Assembly: GCA_039817205.1 (NCBI GenBank)
Contig: JBCBWG010000010.1
Coordinates: 1-28,110 of the forward strand
Origin: JBCBWG01 sp039817205
GTDB taxonomy: Bacteria; Pseudomonadota; Alphaproteobacteria; Rhizobiales; Hyphomicrobiaceae
DNA length: 28,110 nucleotides
Reading direction: 5' to 3'
Part shown: positions 7,183 through 13,560 of the stretch, one piece after another
Position numbering within the stretch: position 1 is the stretch's first letter
Layout of the letters: each line of letters begins with the position of its first letter
The notes under the pieces: generated by a model
Database searches by the model: none
The model's input: the letters and a program-made list of their open reading frames with translations, nothing else
What the model was told of the DNA's origin: nothing
Program-made: the position numbers and the translations under genes

Positions 7183-7482
7183 AGAACTGATCCCCGCTTC
7201 TGACGATGTGCCAGCGCAGAGGACAAGGCCGATTCCGACCCGACTTAGAAAGTCACCACACGCAACACATCGCAACTGTCTTAGCCCTGCCCGAAATTAT
7301 CAACAGTACACGATGGATCACGAGCTTTGGACGAGTGGAACCTACCGCACAGTTTTTCCACAGACTGAGCAATCAGGCGCAGAGTTGCTGAGTTGAGCGA
7401 CGGTGGTGCCGTCACACCACATGAGATTGGCCGACGCGCAGCCGAGAGCAAATTTGCGGTCTGGGACTGTGATGCCCGCTTC
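7183..7482. other. Intergenic region between CapA-family gene and olsB-like gene
   Basis: No gene is supported here. It contains a short inverted repeat GTGGTG/CACCAC around 7404-7421 and the upstream region of the CapA-family gene (minus strand), with a purine-rich GGGGA just before the proposed GTG start at 7182. Confidence 0.4.
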
Positions 7483-7566
7483 GCCAGAGCCAGTCAGCCG
7501 GAGCCAGGCAGCCGGAGCCGATCAGCCAGAGCCGATCAGCCAGAGACAGGCACCCAGAGCCGATCA
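7483..7566. repeat. 14-bp minisatellite, six units
   Basis: Six head-to-tail 14-base units start at 7483, 7497, 7511, 7525, 7539 and 7553. They have the consensus GCCAGAGCCGATCA and an internal 7-base quasi-period. The last unit supplies the TGA stop codon (complement of TCA at 7564-7566) of the acyltransferase gene. The period is not a multiple of three, consistent with a non-coding location. Confidence 0.88.
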
Positions 7567-8580
7567 GCTGGTTGAAATACGGCTTTCGCGCTCATCGGGC
7601 TGACCGAAATGCTCGAAGTACCGCGGATCGATCGCCTCCACGGGCAGGATAATCAACACATCAGTCGTTCCGAATTGCGGATCGATGACGGCTCCGTCGC
7701 CAACGAAAGCGCCGAGACGCAGATAGCCTTTGATCAAAGGCGGAAGAGCTTTCAGCGCTCGTCGGGGGTCGATCTGATCCGCCGGCAGGAGGTTCATCTG
7801 AACGTGCAAGCCATCGTGCGCACGAACTCGCCACTTCTCCGGCGCAAGACGGTGGTGATAGAGGAAACTTAAAGCCATCGCGTGGTCGTCGGGGTTGACG
7901 CCCTCGAAACTCGCACAGCCCATCATAACATCGACGCCGTGCGATCGAATGTAGGTCCAGAGCCCGTGCCAGAGAAGCTCGACCGTACGCTTGTTGCGAT
8001 AGTTCTTGAGAACACAAGATCGGCCGAGCTCCATGAACCGATGCGTGTCCCGGTGCGCCTTCAGCAATGGCGCAATATCGTACTCGGTTTGCGTGTAGAA
8101 GCTGCGACCCGGCGGGATCATGTCCTGTCGCAGAATGCGATAGGTTCCCACCACCCGGGGCCGTGGCGTCACCTTCAGAGGGTTGGCTGACCGCTGCATG
8201 TCACTGGTGTCGACGACCAGCAAATGATCGCAGACGTGATCAAACCGATCATGGTCCCGGCGCCGCATTTGCGCGGTTAATGACGGCTTGGCCGACATCT
8301 CTTCGTAGAACACTTTATACCGGAGGCGTTGGGCGAGCTTCAAATCCGTTCGGCCATTCGCAAGCCGCACTTCAAGCGGGCCAACGCGTCCATAGATGGT
8401 CGGCTTTTTCGGTTGTAGAACCCGAAGGAGGGAGAGCTTGAACTTTTTTGTTCGACCCGTAGGTGCAGCACGCTCTTCACCCGCACGGCGATGACGCGGC
8501 CCGGCGCCAGCCGAAGCACGATCTGACGCGATTTCACGCGTGCGCAGATTGTCAAACAGTCCTGTCGACTGCTCCGTCAT
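7564..8580 (-). CDS. olsB: GNAT-fold N-acyltransferase, OlsB-type (L-ornithine N-alpha-acyltransferase)
   Basis: This 338-residue protein matches the hemolysin-like GNAT acyltransferases (PF13444). 'LEVRLANGRTDLKLAQRLRY', 'KVFYEEMSA', 'DHLLVVD', 'VVGTYRIL', 'GRSFYTQTEYDIAPLL', 'FMELGRSCV' and 'YIRSHGVDVMMGCASFEG' are the conserved blocks. OlsB transfers a 3-hydroxyacyl chain from ACP to the alpha-amino group of ornithine, the first step of the membrane lipid ornithine lipid. The protein is longer than usual because of about 60 polar N-terminal residues. The ATG is preceded by GGGAGA. The second-step enzyme OlsA is not adjacent, so the substrate assignment rests on family resemblance alone. 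In-frame, the stop codon falls in the 14-bp minisatellite. Confidence 0.8.
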   Translation of the reverse strand: MTEQSTGLFDNLRTREIASDRASAGAGPRHRRAGEERAAPTGRTKKFKLSLLRVLQPKKPTIYGRVGPLEVRLANGRTDLKLAQRLRYKVFYEEMSAKPSLTAQMRRRDHDRFDHVCDHLLVVDTSDMQRSANPLKVTPRPRVVGTYRILRQDMIPPGRSFYTQTEYDIAPLLKAHRDTHRFMELGRSCVLKNYRNKRTVELLWHGLWTYIRSHGVDVMMGCASFEGVNPDDHAMALSFLYHHRLAPEKWRVRAHDGLHVQMNLLPADQIDPRRALKALPPLIKGYLRLGAFVGDGAVIDPQFGTTDVLIILPVEAIDPRYFEHFGQPDERESRISTS

Positions 8581-8835
8581 CCCAGTCTCCCGATACCGCA
8601 GACGTGCGGGGAGCCCCCAATCAGCTCGCAGTAAACCGATTTGCAGGCGCTAATCGGCACCATACAAAAGCAGCACGCGCGTGCGATCATTGGAGATATA
8701 GAGTGTTTACAGCATCAGTGCGAGGAAATGCGACTGAGATTAGGGCGGCCAAATCGCCCACTGCCCGGTGGAGACCGCACGATCACATCGTTCGTGGTGT
8801 GGTGGATGGCGTGAGTGACCCGCGGACTTTGGACG
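8581..8835. other. Intergenic region between olsB-like gene and ppsR
   Basis: These 255 bases contain the leader of the acyltransferase gene (minus strand) and the end of the ppsR transcript. A modest inverted repeat GGGCG/CGCCC flanking GCCAAAT lies around 8745; without a U run it is only a weak terminator candidate. No gene is seen. Confidence 0.35.
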
Positions 8836-10272
8836 TCAGGAGCTGCGGTCTGGGTCCGCGTCATCGAGCCCATAGCGTCTCAGTTTCACGTAAAGGCTTT
8901 GGCGGCTGAGGCCCAGGATCTCCGCAGCAGACGCTCGGTTGTCGTTTGTGATTTCGAGCGCCGCTTCGATACACATGCGTTCAATAATGTCCGTCGTCTC
9001 GCGAACGAGGTCCTTGAGTGGCACGCGGCCGACCAGTTCGCGCATTTGTTCAACGGCTTCCGGAAGCGCACCGCGCGGCGACACATCCCCTTTGAGACGC
9101 CCACCGACGCTTCGGACAACAAAACCGAAGCACGGTGGGACCGCATCGATCGCCGAAACACCGGAGACTTCGACGTCGACAACATCGCCCAGCGCACCAC
9201 GAATAATCGTCTCAAAAAAACGGGCTGCGCCGTCCTGCTTCACCTGCATTTCGAGCGCCGCGTACTCAGCACCAGGCCGCCCGAGCCAACGATCGAGCCG
9301 GTGACCTTCGACCGCATCCAGCGTTGGCGCCTGGGCCAGCTCAAGAAACGAAGGGTTTGCTGCGAGGATATTGCCGCTGACATCCGTCACGACAAATGCT
9401 TCCGGGGCGCTATCGATGAGCTCCATCAACAGCGACCGTTGGCGCACCTCGATCCCGGGTTGGTTGGCAGCTCTCAACTTGACGAGCATGTGGCTGGCCC
9501 GGCCGAAAGAGAAGAGCGTTGCCACCGCGTCAACGGCATCATTGTTGCGCGCGAGACGGAGGCCGCGCATTTCTGACATCCCGGCGGCCCGCGCCGTCGC
9601 GAAAAGTGTCGAAATATCGGAGGCATGCGATGCTGCGAAGCCGCTGGCGAGTGACTTACCTTCAATGCGGTTGGCATCAATGCGCAGCAGGGTCTGGGCC
9701 GCAGGGTTCATCTCTCGCACCCGCAACGACTGTGCGTCGGCGATCACAACCGGCTCAGATGAGAACTGGAACAGCAAGCGATAACGCGTCTCGGCCTGGC
9801 GAACGCGGGAATATTCGCGTTCCATTTCCTGCTGCGCCTGGACGAGCCGACGTTGCAGCGTGACGGTTTCGCGCAGATCCCGGCCGAGCGCGAGGAACCG
9901 CTCATCCGACTTCAGCGCCACGGTCAGATACTTCACCGAGACCTCACCGAGGCCGGGCATCGTGTGGTTGATTTCAAGCCACGTGGATTGGCCATCGTCA
10001 GCGGCCATCTCAAGCGCCATCTCGACCTTCGAGACGGAATCCGAGGCAACAGTATCTTTCCAATCCTTGCCGATCAGGCTGTCGGCGTAGGCTTCGCTGA
10101 GGGTGTCACTTTGCGAGGCGACGTCCTCGATCCGTCCTGTCTTATCGAGGACGAGTGCAACGTCGGACGCCGACGATATGACGGACGCAGCCGCTTCAAC
10201 CTTCACACCGCGAAAGGCCTTCCTTGGGGTGCGGAATTGTCCCGCAAGACCGTTCTGCGGTAGCTCAGCCAT
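8836..10272 (-). CDS. ppsR: PpsR/CrtJ transcriptional repressor of photosynthesis genes
   Basis: This 478-residue regulator has the PpsR layout. An N-terminal PAS domain (about 25-125) is followed by the Q-linker-like coiled segment 'LVQAQQEMEREYSRVRQAET' (143-162), a second PAS domain (about 163-270), a third PAS domain (about 284-395) and a FIS-type helix-turn-helix ending 'ASAAEILGLSRQSLYVKLRR' (447-466). In phototrophs PpsR represses bch, crt and puc genes under oxygen or light. Only two cysteines are present, Cys381 and Cys434; Cys434 sits at the start of the HTH like the redox-active Cys of CrtJ, but there is no Cys near residue 250. It lies 54 bp downstream of ppaA on the same strand, probably co-transcribed. 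Its ribosome site is weak. Confidence 0.93.
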   Translation of the reverse strand: MAELPQNGLAGQFRTPRKAFRGVKVEAAASVISSASDVALVLDKTGRIEDVASQSDTLSEAYADSLIGKDWKDTVASDSVSKVEMALEMAADDGQSTWLEINHTMPGLGEVSVKYLTVALKSDERFLALGRDLRETVTLQRRLVQAQQEMEREYSRVRQAETRYRLLFQFSSEPVVIADAQSLRVREMNPAAQTLLRIDANRIEGKSLASGFAASHASDISTLFATARAAGMSEMRGLRLARNNDAVDAVATLFSFGRASHMLVKLRAANQPGIEVRQRSLLMELIDSAPEAFVVTDVSGNILAANPSFLELAQAPTLDAVEGHRLDRWLGRPGAEYAALEMQVKQDGAARFFETIIRGALGDVVDVEVSGVSAIDAVPPCFGFVVRSVGGRLKGDVSPRGALPEAVEQMRELVGRVPLKDLVRETTDIIERMCIEAALEITNDNRASAAEILGLSRQSLYVKLRRYGLDDADPDRSS

Positions 10273-10326
10273 TTTATGGTTCGTTATCTTTATTTCGGAT
10301 CGATTTCGAACGCGCGCCGGTCGGAA

Positions 10327-11220
10327 TTAATTCCGCAAAACGCTCTCGGTACTATTCAAGAACTCCTCTGCCGTCGATACTGCGAGACCCGCATGATCGA
10401 CGATCGCTGTGAGGCCGAGGGCCTCGGCCCGATCTACTGTGAAGTCACGCAACGCAGGGCCTCCAGCGAGAATTGGTACGGCCGGGTTGCTCGATGCGGT
10501 TTGAATGTCGCGAACGAAATCCGGTAACTGTGCAACGTGTGCATCACCTGAGACCGAGATCCCGATCACATCGTACCAGCGATCAGCGATCTCCGACTTG
10601 AAATCTCGCAAACTGGGCGGCTGACCGCTCGTGACATCCCACCCGGCGGATCTGAAAAACTCAGCGACAACGAGGACACCAAGCGTGTGTTGTTCACCCG
10701 GTATAGCGAGCAGACGAATTTGAGGCCGCTCCCCCGCGGGAAACGCGCGATGGGGCGGCTCGCCGGTAAAGTCTCGCAACAGCGTTTGAATGGCGCCGAG
10801 CCCGACGGTCACGTCTGTGAATGTGCATGTGCCATCGAGCCAGCGGTCGCCAAGCATGCGCGCTGCGGCTGGCAGAAGATCGATCAATAGTGATTTATCA
10901 TCAGCACCAAAGGCCCGTTCACGCTCGATGAGATCGCGCACGAGCGGCAGGTCATGCCGGACGAGTGCATCAGCGACTTCGCCGATCGAAGCCTTTGGGA
11001 TCTCGCGCGTCACTTCAGGGAACGCGCCGCCGAGCTTCAGAACCTTGGCGCGCGACACGCGGCCGAGGGTATTTGCACGCTCATTGTGCGCCATCATCAG
11101 GCGCGGAATGATTTGGCTCTCAATAACTGATTGGAGCCGATCGCCTTTGGCGTGCACGGAAGGGGAACGCGCAACCGACCGGTGCTCCGCTCCTTCGTGA
11201 TCTCGTCGGTAACCCGCCAT
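10327..11220 (-). CDS. ppaA: PpaA/AerR-type B12-binding antirepressor of PpsR
   Basis: This 297-residue protein has the PpaA/AerR family architecture: a helical B12-binding cap around 105-150 with 'GDRWLDGTCTFTDVTVG' (124-140), then a Rossmann-type cobalamin domain with 'AIPGEQHTLGVLVVAEFFRS' (172-191) and 'GISVSGDAHVAQL'. His178 in GEQHTLG corresponds to the His that coordinates cobalamin in AerR. AerR/PpaA binds PpsR/CrtJ in a light- and B12-dependent way and modulates repression. The gene order ppsR-ppaA divergent from bchF matches the conserved arrangement in purple bacteria. The first about 30 residues are less family-like, and a shorter start at Met42 or Met43 is possible. Ribosome signals are weak for both. 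Confidence 0.92.
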   Translation of the reverse strand: MAGYRRDHEGAEHRSVARSPSVHAKGDRLQSVIESQIIPRLMMAHNERANTLGRVSRAKVLKLGGAFPEVTREIPKASIGEVADALVRHDLPLVRDLIERERAFGADDKSLLIDLLPAAARMLGDRWLDGTCTFTDVTVGLGAIQTLLRDFTGEPPHRAFPAGERPQIRLLAIPGEQHTLGVLVVAEFFRSAGWDVTSGQPPSLRDFKSEIADRWYDVIGISVSGDAHVAQLPDFVRDIQTASSNPAVPILAGGPALRDFTVDRAEALGLTAIVDHAGLAVSTAEEFLNSTESVLRN

Positions 11221-11425
11221 CGCAAGTCTTTCACGCTGCCAACACCAGGCCAGGGTTCAGCAGACGTTCTTCGAGCCAAAGTCGACGTTATCGCAGCGGG
11301 GAACCAGAGCCAAGTCACGGCCCCCCAACACTCCCGCCGATAGGTCAGCGTTCGACCCCGTCATCTAAGTGCGAGGGGTAACGCCGCTTTAGGCGGTGAT
11401 CGAAAGTAGAATAGGGCAAACGGGT

Positions 11426-11445
11426 GCGTCAACCTCTATTGACGC
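11426..11445. promoter_or_regulatory. Dyad operator candidate 1, CGTCA-N8-TGACG
   Basis: GCGTCAA (11426-11432) and TTGACGC (11439-11445) form a perfect 7-bp inverted repeat. Its core CGTCA-N8-TGACG has the same 18-bp span as the PpsR/CrtJ box TGTC-N10-GACA, differing only in the outermost base pair. Assignment to PpsR is inference. Confidence 0.55.
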
Positions 11446-11602
11446 CCCAAACAGTTGACACTTTTTCTGCGTGCCAATCGACGGCCAACTGCTGGTCAAA
11501 TCCCTCGGCAAACCCTGCAGGCGGCCAACGCGTTCCGCCTGATCAAACGTCGGTCAGCAGAGCCTACGCGACTTCGGTCTGACATTGATATGCGACGGAA
11601 GT

Positions 11603-11620
11603 CGTCAATCAAACATGACG
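11603..11620. promoter_or_regulatory. Dyad operator candidate 2, CGTCA-N8-TGACG
   Basis: CGTCA (11603-11607) and TGACG (11616-11620) repeat the exact geometry of dyad 1, closer to bchF. It lies 76 bp before the proposed bchF start and overlaps the ATG of a two-codon mini-ORF at 11615. Confidence 0.5.
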
Positions 11621-11696
11621 TAAATAGAAATTGACGCTCGGACGCACCGCTCGTACGGTTCCGCGACAAGTTAAGTTGACAACCAGGGCGTCAACG

Positions 11697-12236
11697 TTGC
11701 GAAAAGCACCGAAAAATAAGCGAATTTCGAGACCGTCAACCGCGCTTTACACGCCGGAACAAAAGACGCGTCGCGATCAATCCGTTTGGACCATTGTCCA
11801 GGGCGTGCTCGCACCTCTTCAGTTTCTCGTTTTCCTGATCAGCCTCGGCCTCGTCGCACGCTATCTCCTCACCGGCGACGGGTACGCCACGGCGACTTTC
11901 TCAATCGTTCTGAAAACACTCGTTCTCTACGCGATCATGATCACGGGATCGATTTGGGAGAAAGAGGTCTTCGGCAAGTACCTCTTCGCAGGCCCCTTCT
12001 TCTGGGAAGATGTTGTCTCGATGGGCGTCCTCGCGCTGCATACAGCGTATCTCGCAGCAGTTTTATTCGGTTTCGGAACGCCGACCGAGCAAATGTGGCT
12101 CGCGCTCGCAGCCTACGCAGCCTACGTCGTCAACGCGGCGCAGTTCATCTGGAAGTTGCGCCTTGCGCGTCTCCAGTCGAGCGCGGACGCGGACGAGACG
12201 GCCCCCCTCACCCCGATGATGGAGGCGGCACGATGA
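11697..12236 (+). CDS. bchF: 3-vinyl bacteriochlorophyllide hydratase BchF
   Basis: BchF adds water to the C3 vinyl group of chlorophyllide intermediates during bacteriochlorophyll a synthesis. It is a small membrane protein. Conserved features seen are 'LYTPEQKTRRDQSVWTIVQG', 'APLQFLVFLISLGLVARYLL', 'YAIMITGSIWEKEVFGKYLF', 'PFFWEDVVSMGVLALHTAYL' and 'AAYVVNAAQFIWKLRLARLQ', with four hydrophobic segments. The frame has no ATG or GTG before the conserved region. I choose the TTG at 11697 (AGGG at 11685-11688, eight-base spacer), giving 179 residues; TTG at 11676 or 11631 are alternatives. Its stop overlaps the bchN start in an ATGA quadruplet, so the two are translationally coupled as the head of the bchFNBHLM operon. 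Confidence 0.93.
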   Translation: MRKAPKNKRISRPSTALYTPEQKTRRDQSVWTIVQGVLAPLQFLVFLISLGLVARYLLTGDGYATATFSIVLKTLVLYAIMITGSIWEKEVFGKYLFAGPFFWEDVVSMGVLALHTAYLAAVLFGFGTPTEQMWLALAAYAAYVVNAAQFIWKLRLARLQSSADADETAPLTPMMEAAR

Positions 12237-13555
12237 GCGTCAATCTCCTCAATACCGCCGCACCTCTCAATGCCGAAACAGCCGCAAACGGCACGGCCGG
12301 CTGCGATGCGGCACCACGATCTGTTTTGAAACAGCGCGGCCAGCGCGAGGTCTTTTGTGGGCTGACAGGCATCGTCTGGCTTCATCGCAAAATCCAAGAC
12401 GCATTCTTCCTTGTTGTTGGTTCGCGAACCTGCGCGCACCTCATTCAATCAGCCGCTGGCGTCATGATTTTCGCCGAACCCCGCTTCGCAACCGCGATCA
12501 TTGACGATCGGGACCTTGCAGGCTTGGCAGACGCCAACGACGAACTCGACCGCGTTGTCGATCAACTGCTCGCACGCCGTCCCGACATCAAGATGCTGTT
12601 CCTGGTCGGCTCGTGCCCCTCGGAAGTGATCAAGCTCGATCTACAGCGGGCCGCTGAACGCCTCAGCGCGCAGCACATGCCGGACGTTCGCGTCCTGAAT
12701 TACTCCGGCAGCGGGATTGAGACGACCTTCACGCAGGGCGAAGACACCTGCCTTGCAAGCCTCGTCCCTGAGATGCCAGCCTTGAACCCGGATGCGCCAC
12801 CGAACCTGCTTGTGGTTGGCTGCTTGCCGGACATCGTCGAGGACCAATTCACCCGGCTCTTTCATAAGATCGGAATTGGCGACGTGAGCTTTCTGCCGCC
12901 ACGGCAATCTGATTCGATCCCAGCCGTCGGGCCCAACACCAAAGTGCTGCTCGCCCAACCGTTTCTTGCAGAAACCATGACGCTCATTGAGAAGCGCGGC
13001 GCGACCCGGCTCGACGCACCGTTTCCGTTCGGCGCAGACGGCACGACAGCGTGGCTCGAGGCGGCGGCAAACGAATTTGGCATCGAGCCGCTCGCGTTTC
13101 GCGCAGCCGTCGCCCCCGGTCGTGAACGGGCAAACCGCGCCATCGAGCGCTACCGCGATACGCTGTCCGGCAAGCGGATTTTCTTCTTCCCGGACAGCCA
13201 GCTCGAAGTCCCGCTCGCCCGTTTTCTCCATGGCGAACTCGGCATGGAGTTGATCGAAGTTGGTACGCCGTACCTGCACGCGAAGCACCATGCAGCCGAC
13301 CTCGCCGCGCTCCCCGATAGCTGTACGGTGAGCGAAGGCCAAGATGTCGAAAAACAGCTGGACCGCTGCCGCGCGGCCAAACCCGACATGGTCGTTTGCG
13401 GCCTCGGGCTCGCCAACCCGCTGGAAGCCGAAGGCCTCACGACCAAGTGGGCCATCGAACTCGTCTTTTCGCCAGTTCACGGCTTTGAACAAGCCGGCGA
13501 TCTCGCTGAGCTGTTCGCACGTCCGTTCGGGCGTCGCGCCCGGCTGGAGGTCTAG
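12233..13555 (+). CDS. bchN: Light-independent protochlorophyllide reductase subunit N
   Basis: BchN pairs with BchB to form the nitrogenase-like NB component of the dark-operative protochlorophyllide reductase, which reduces the D ring of protochlorophyllide. The 440-residue protein contains 'REVFCGLTGIVWLHRKIQDA' with Cys42, 'VGSRTCAHLIQSAAG' with Cys67, and 'LFLVGSCPSEVIKLDL' with Cys128. These are the three Cys ligands of the [4Fe-4S] cluster at the N-B interface; BchB supplies the fourth. The ATG at 12233 overlaps the bchF stop and follows GGAGG by seven bases. bchB begins five bases after the stop. The first 35 residues are variable and slightly longer than usual. Confidence 0.96.
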   Translation: MSVNLLNTAAPLNAETAANGTAGCDAAPRSVLKQRGQREVFCGLTGIVWLHRKIQDAFFLVVGSRTCAHLIQSAAGVMIFAEPRFATAIIDDRDLAGLADANDELDRVVDQLLARRPDIKMLFLVGSCPSEVIKLDLQRAAERLSAQHMPDVRVLNYSGSGIETTFTQGEDTCLASLVPEMPALNPDAPPNLLVVGCLPDIVEDQFTRLFHKIGIGDVSFLPPRQSDSIPAVGPNTKVLLAQPFLAETMTLIEKRGATRLDAPFPFGADGTTAWLEAAANEFGIEPLAFRAAVAPGRERANRAIERYRDTLSGKRIFFFPDSQLEVPLARFLHGELGMELIEVGTPYLHAKHHAADLAALPDSCTVSEGQDVEKQLDRCRAAKPDMVVCGLGLANPLEAEGLTTKWAIELVFSPVHGFEQAGDLAELFARPFGRRARLEV

Positions 13556-13560
13556 CGCCC

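Larger units (their letters stand above)
11221..11696. promoter_or_regulatory. ppaA-bchF divergent control region
   Basis: This 476-bp gap must carry the promoters for ppaA-ppsR (leftward) and for the long bch operon (rightward). It contains no TGT trinucleotide on the plus strand from 11221 to 11640, so canonical TGT-N12-ACA PpsR boxes are absent. Instead, TTGAC/GTCAA elements are clustered at 11428-11459 and 11603-11694, including two dyads CGTCA-N8-TGACG listed separately. A TTGACA hexamer at 11455-11460 has no good -10 partner. No protein gene is supported. Confidence 0.7.

Noticed and set aside
6566..7396. Plus-strand frame of 276 codons with SFWP repeats
   Set aside because: It is the reverse reading of the CapA-family KLGQ repeat. 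The opposite frame has a signal peptide and catalytic motifs.
7483..7566. 14-bp repeats considered as a CRISPR array
   Set aside because: The units are contiguous without spacers, far too short for CRISPR repeats, and no cas gene is present.
11455..11477. TTGACA as the -35 of a sigma-70 promoter for bchF
   Set aside because: With a 17-base spacer the -10 position reads TCGACG, which does not resemble TATAAT.
12641..13492. Minus-strand open frame of 283 codons
   Set aside because: It is antisense to bchN, which is unambiguous.
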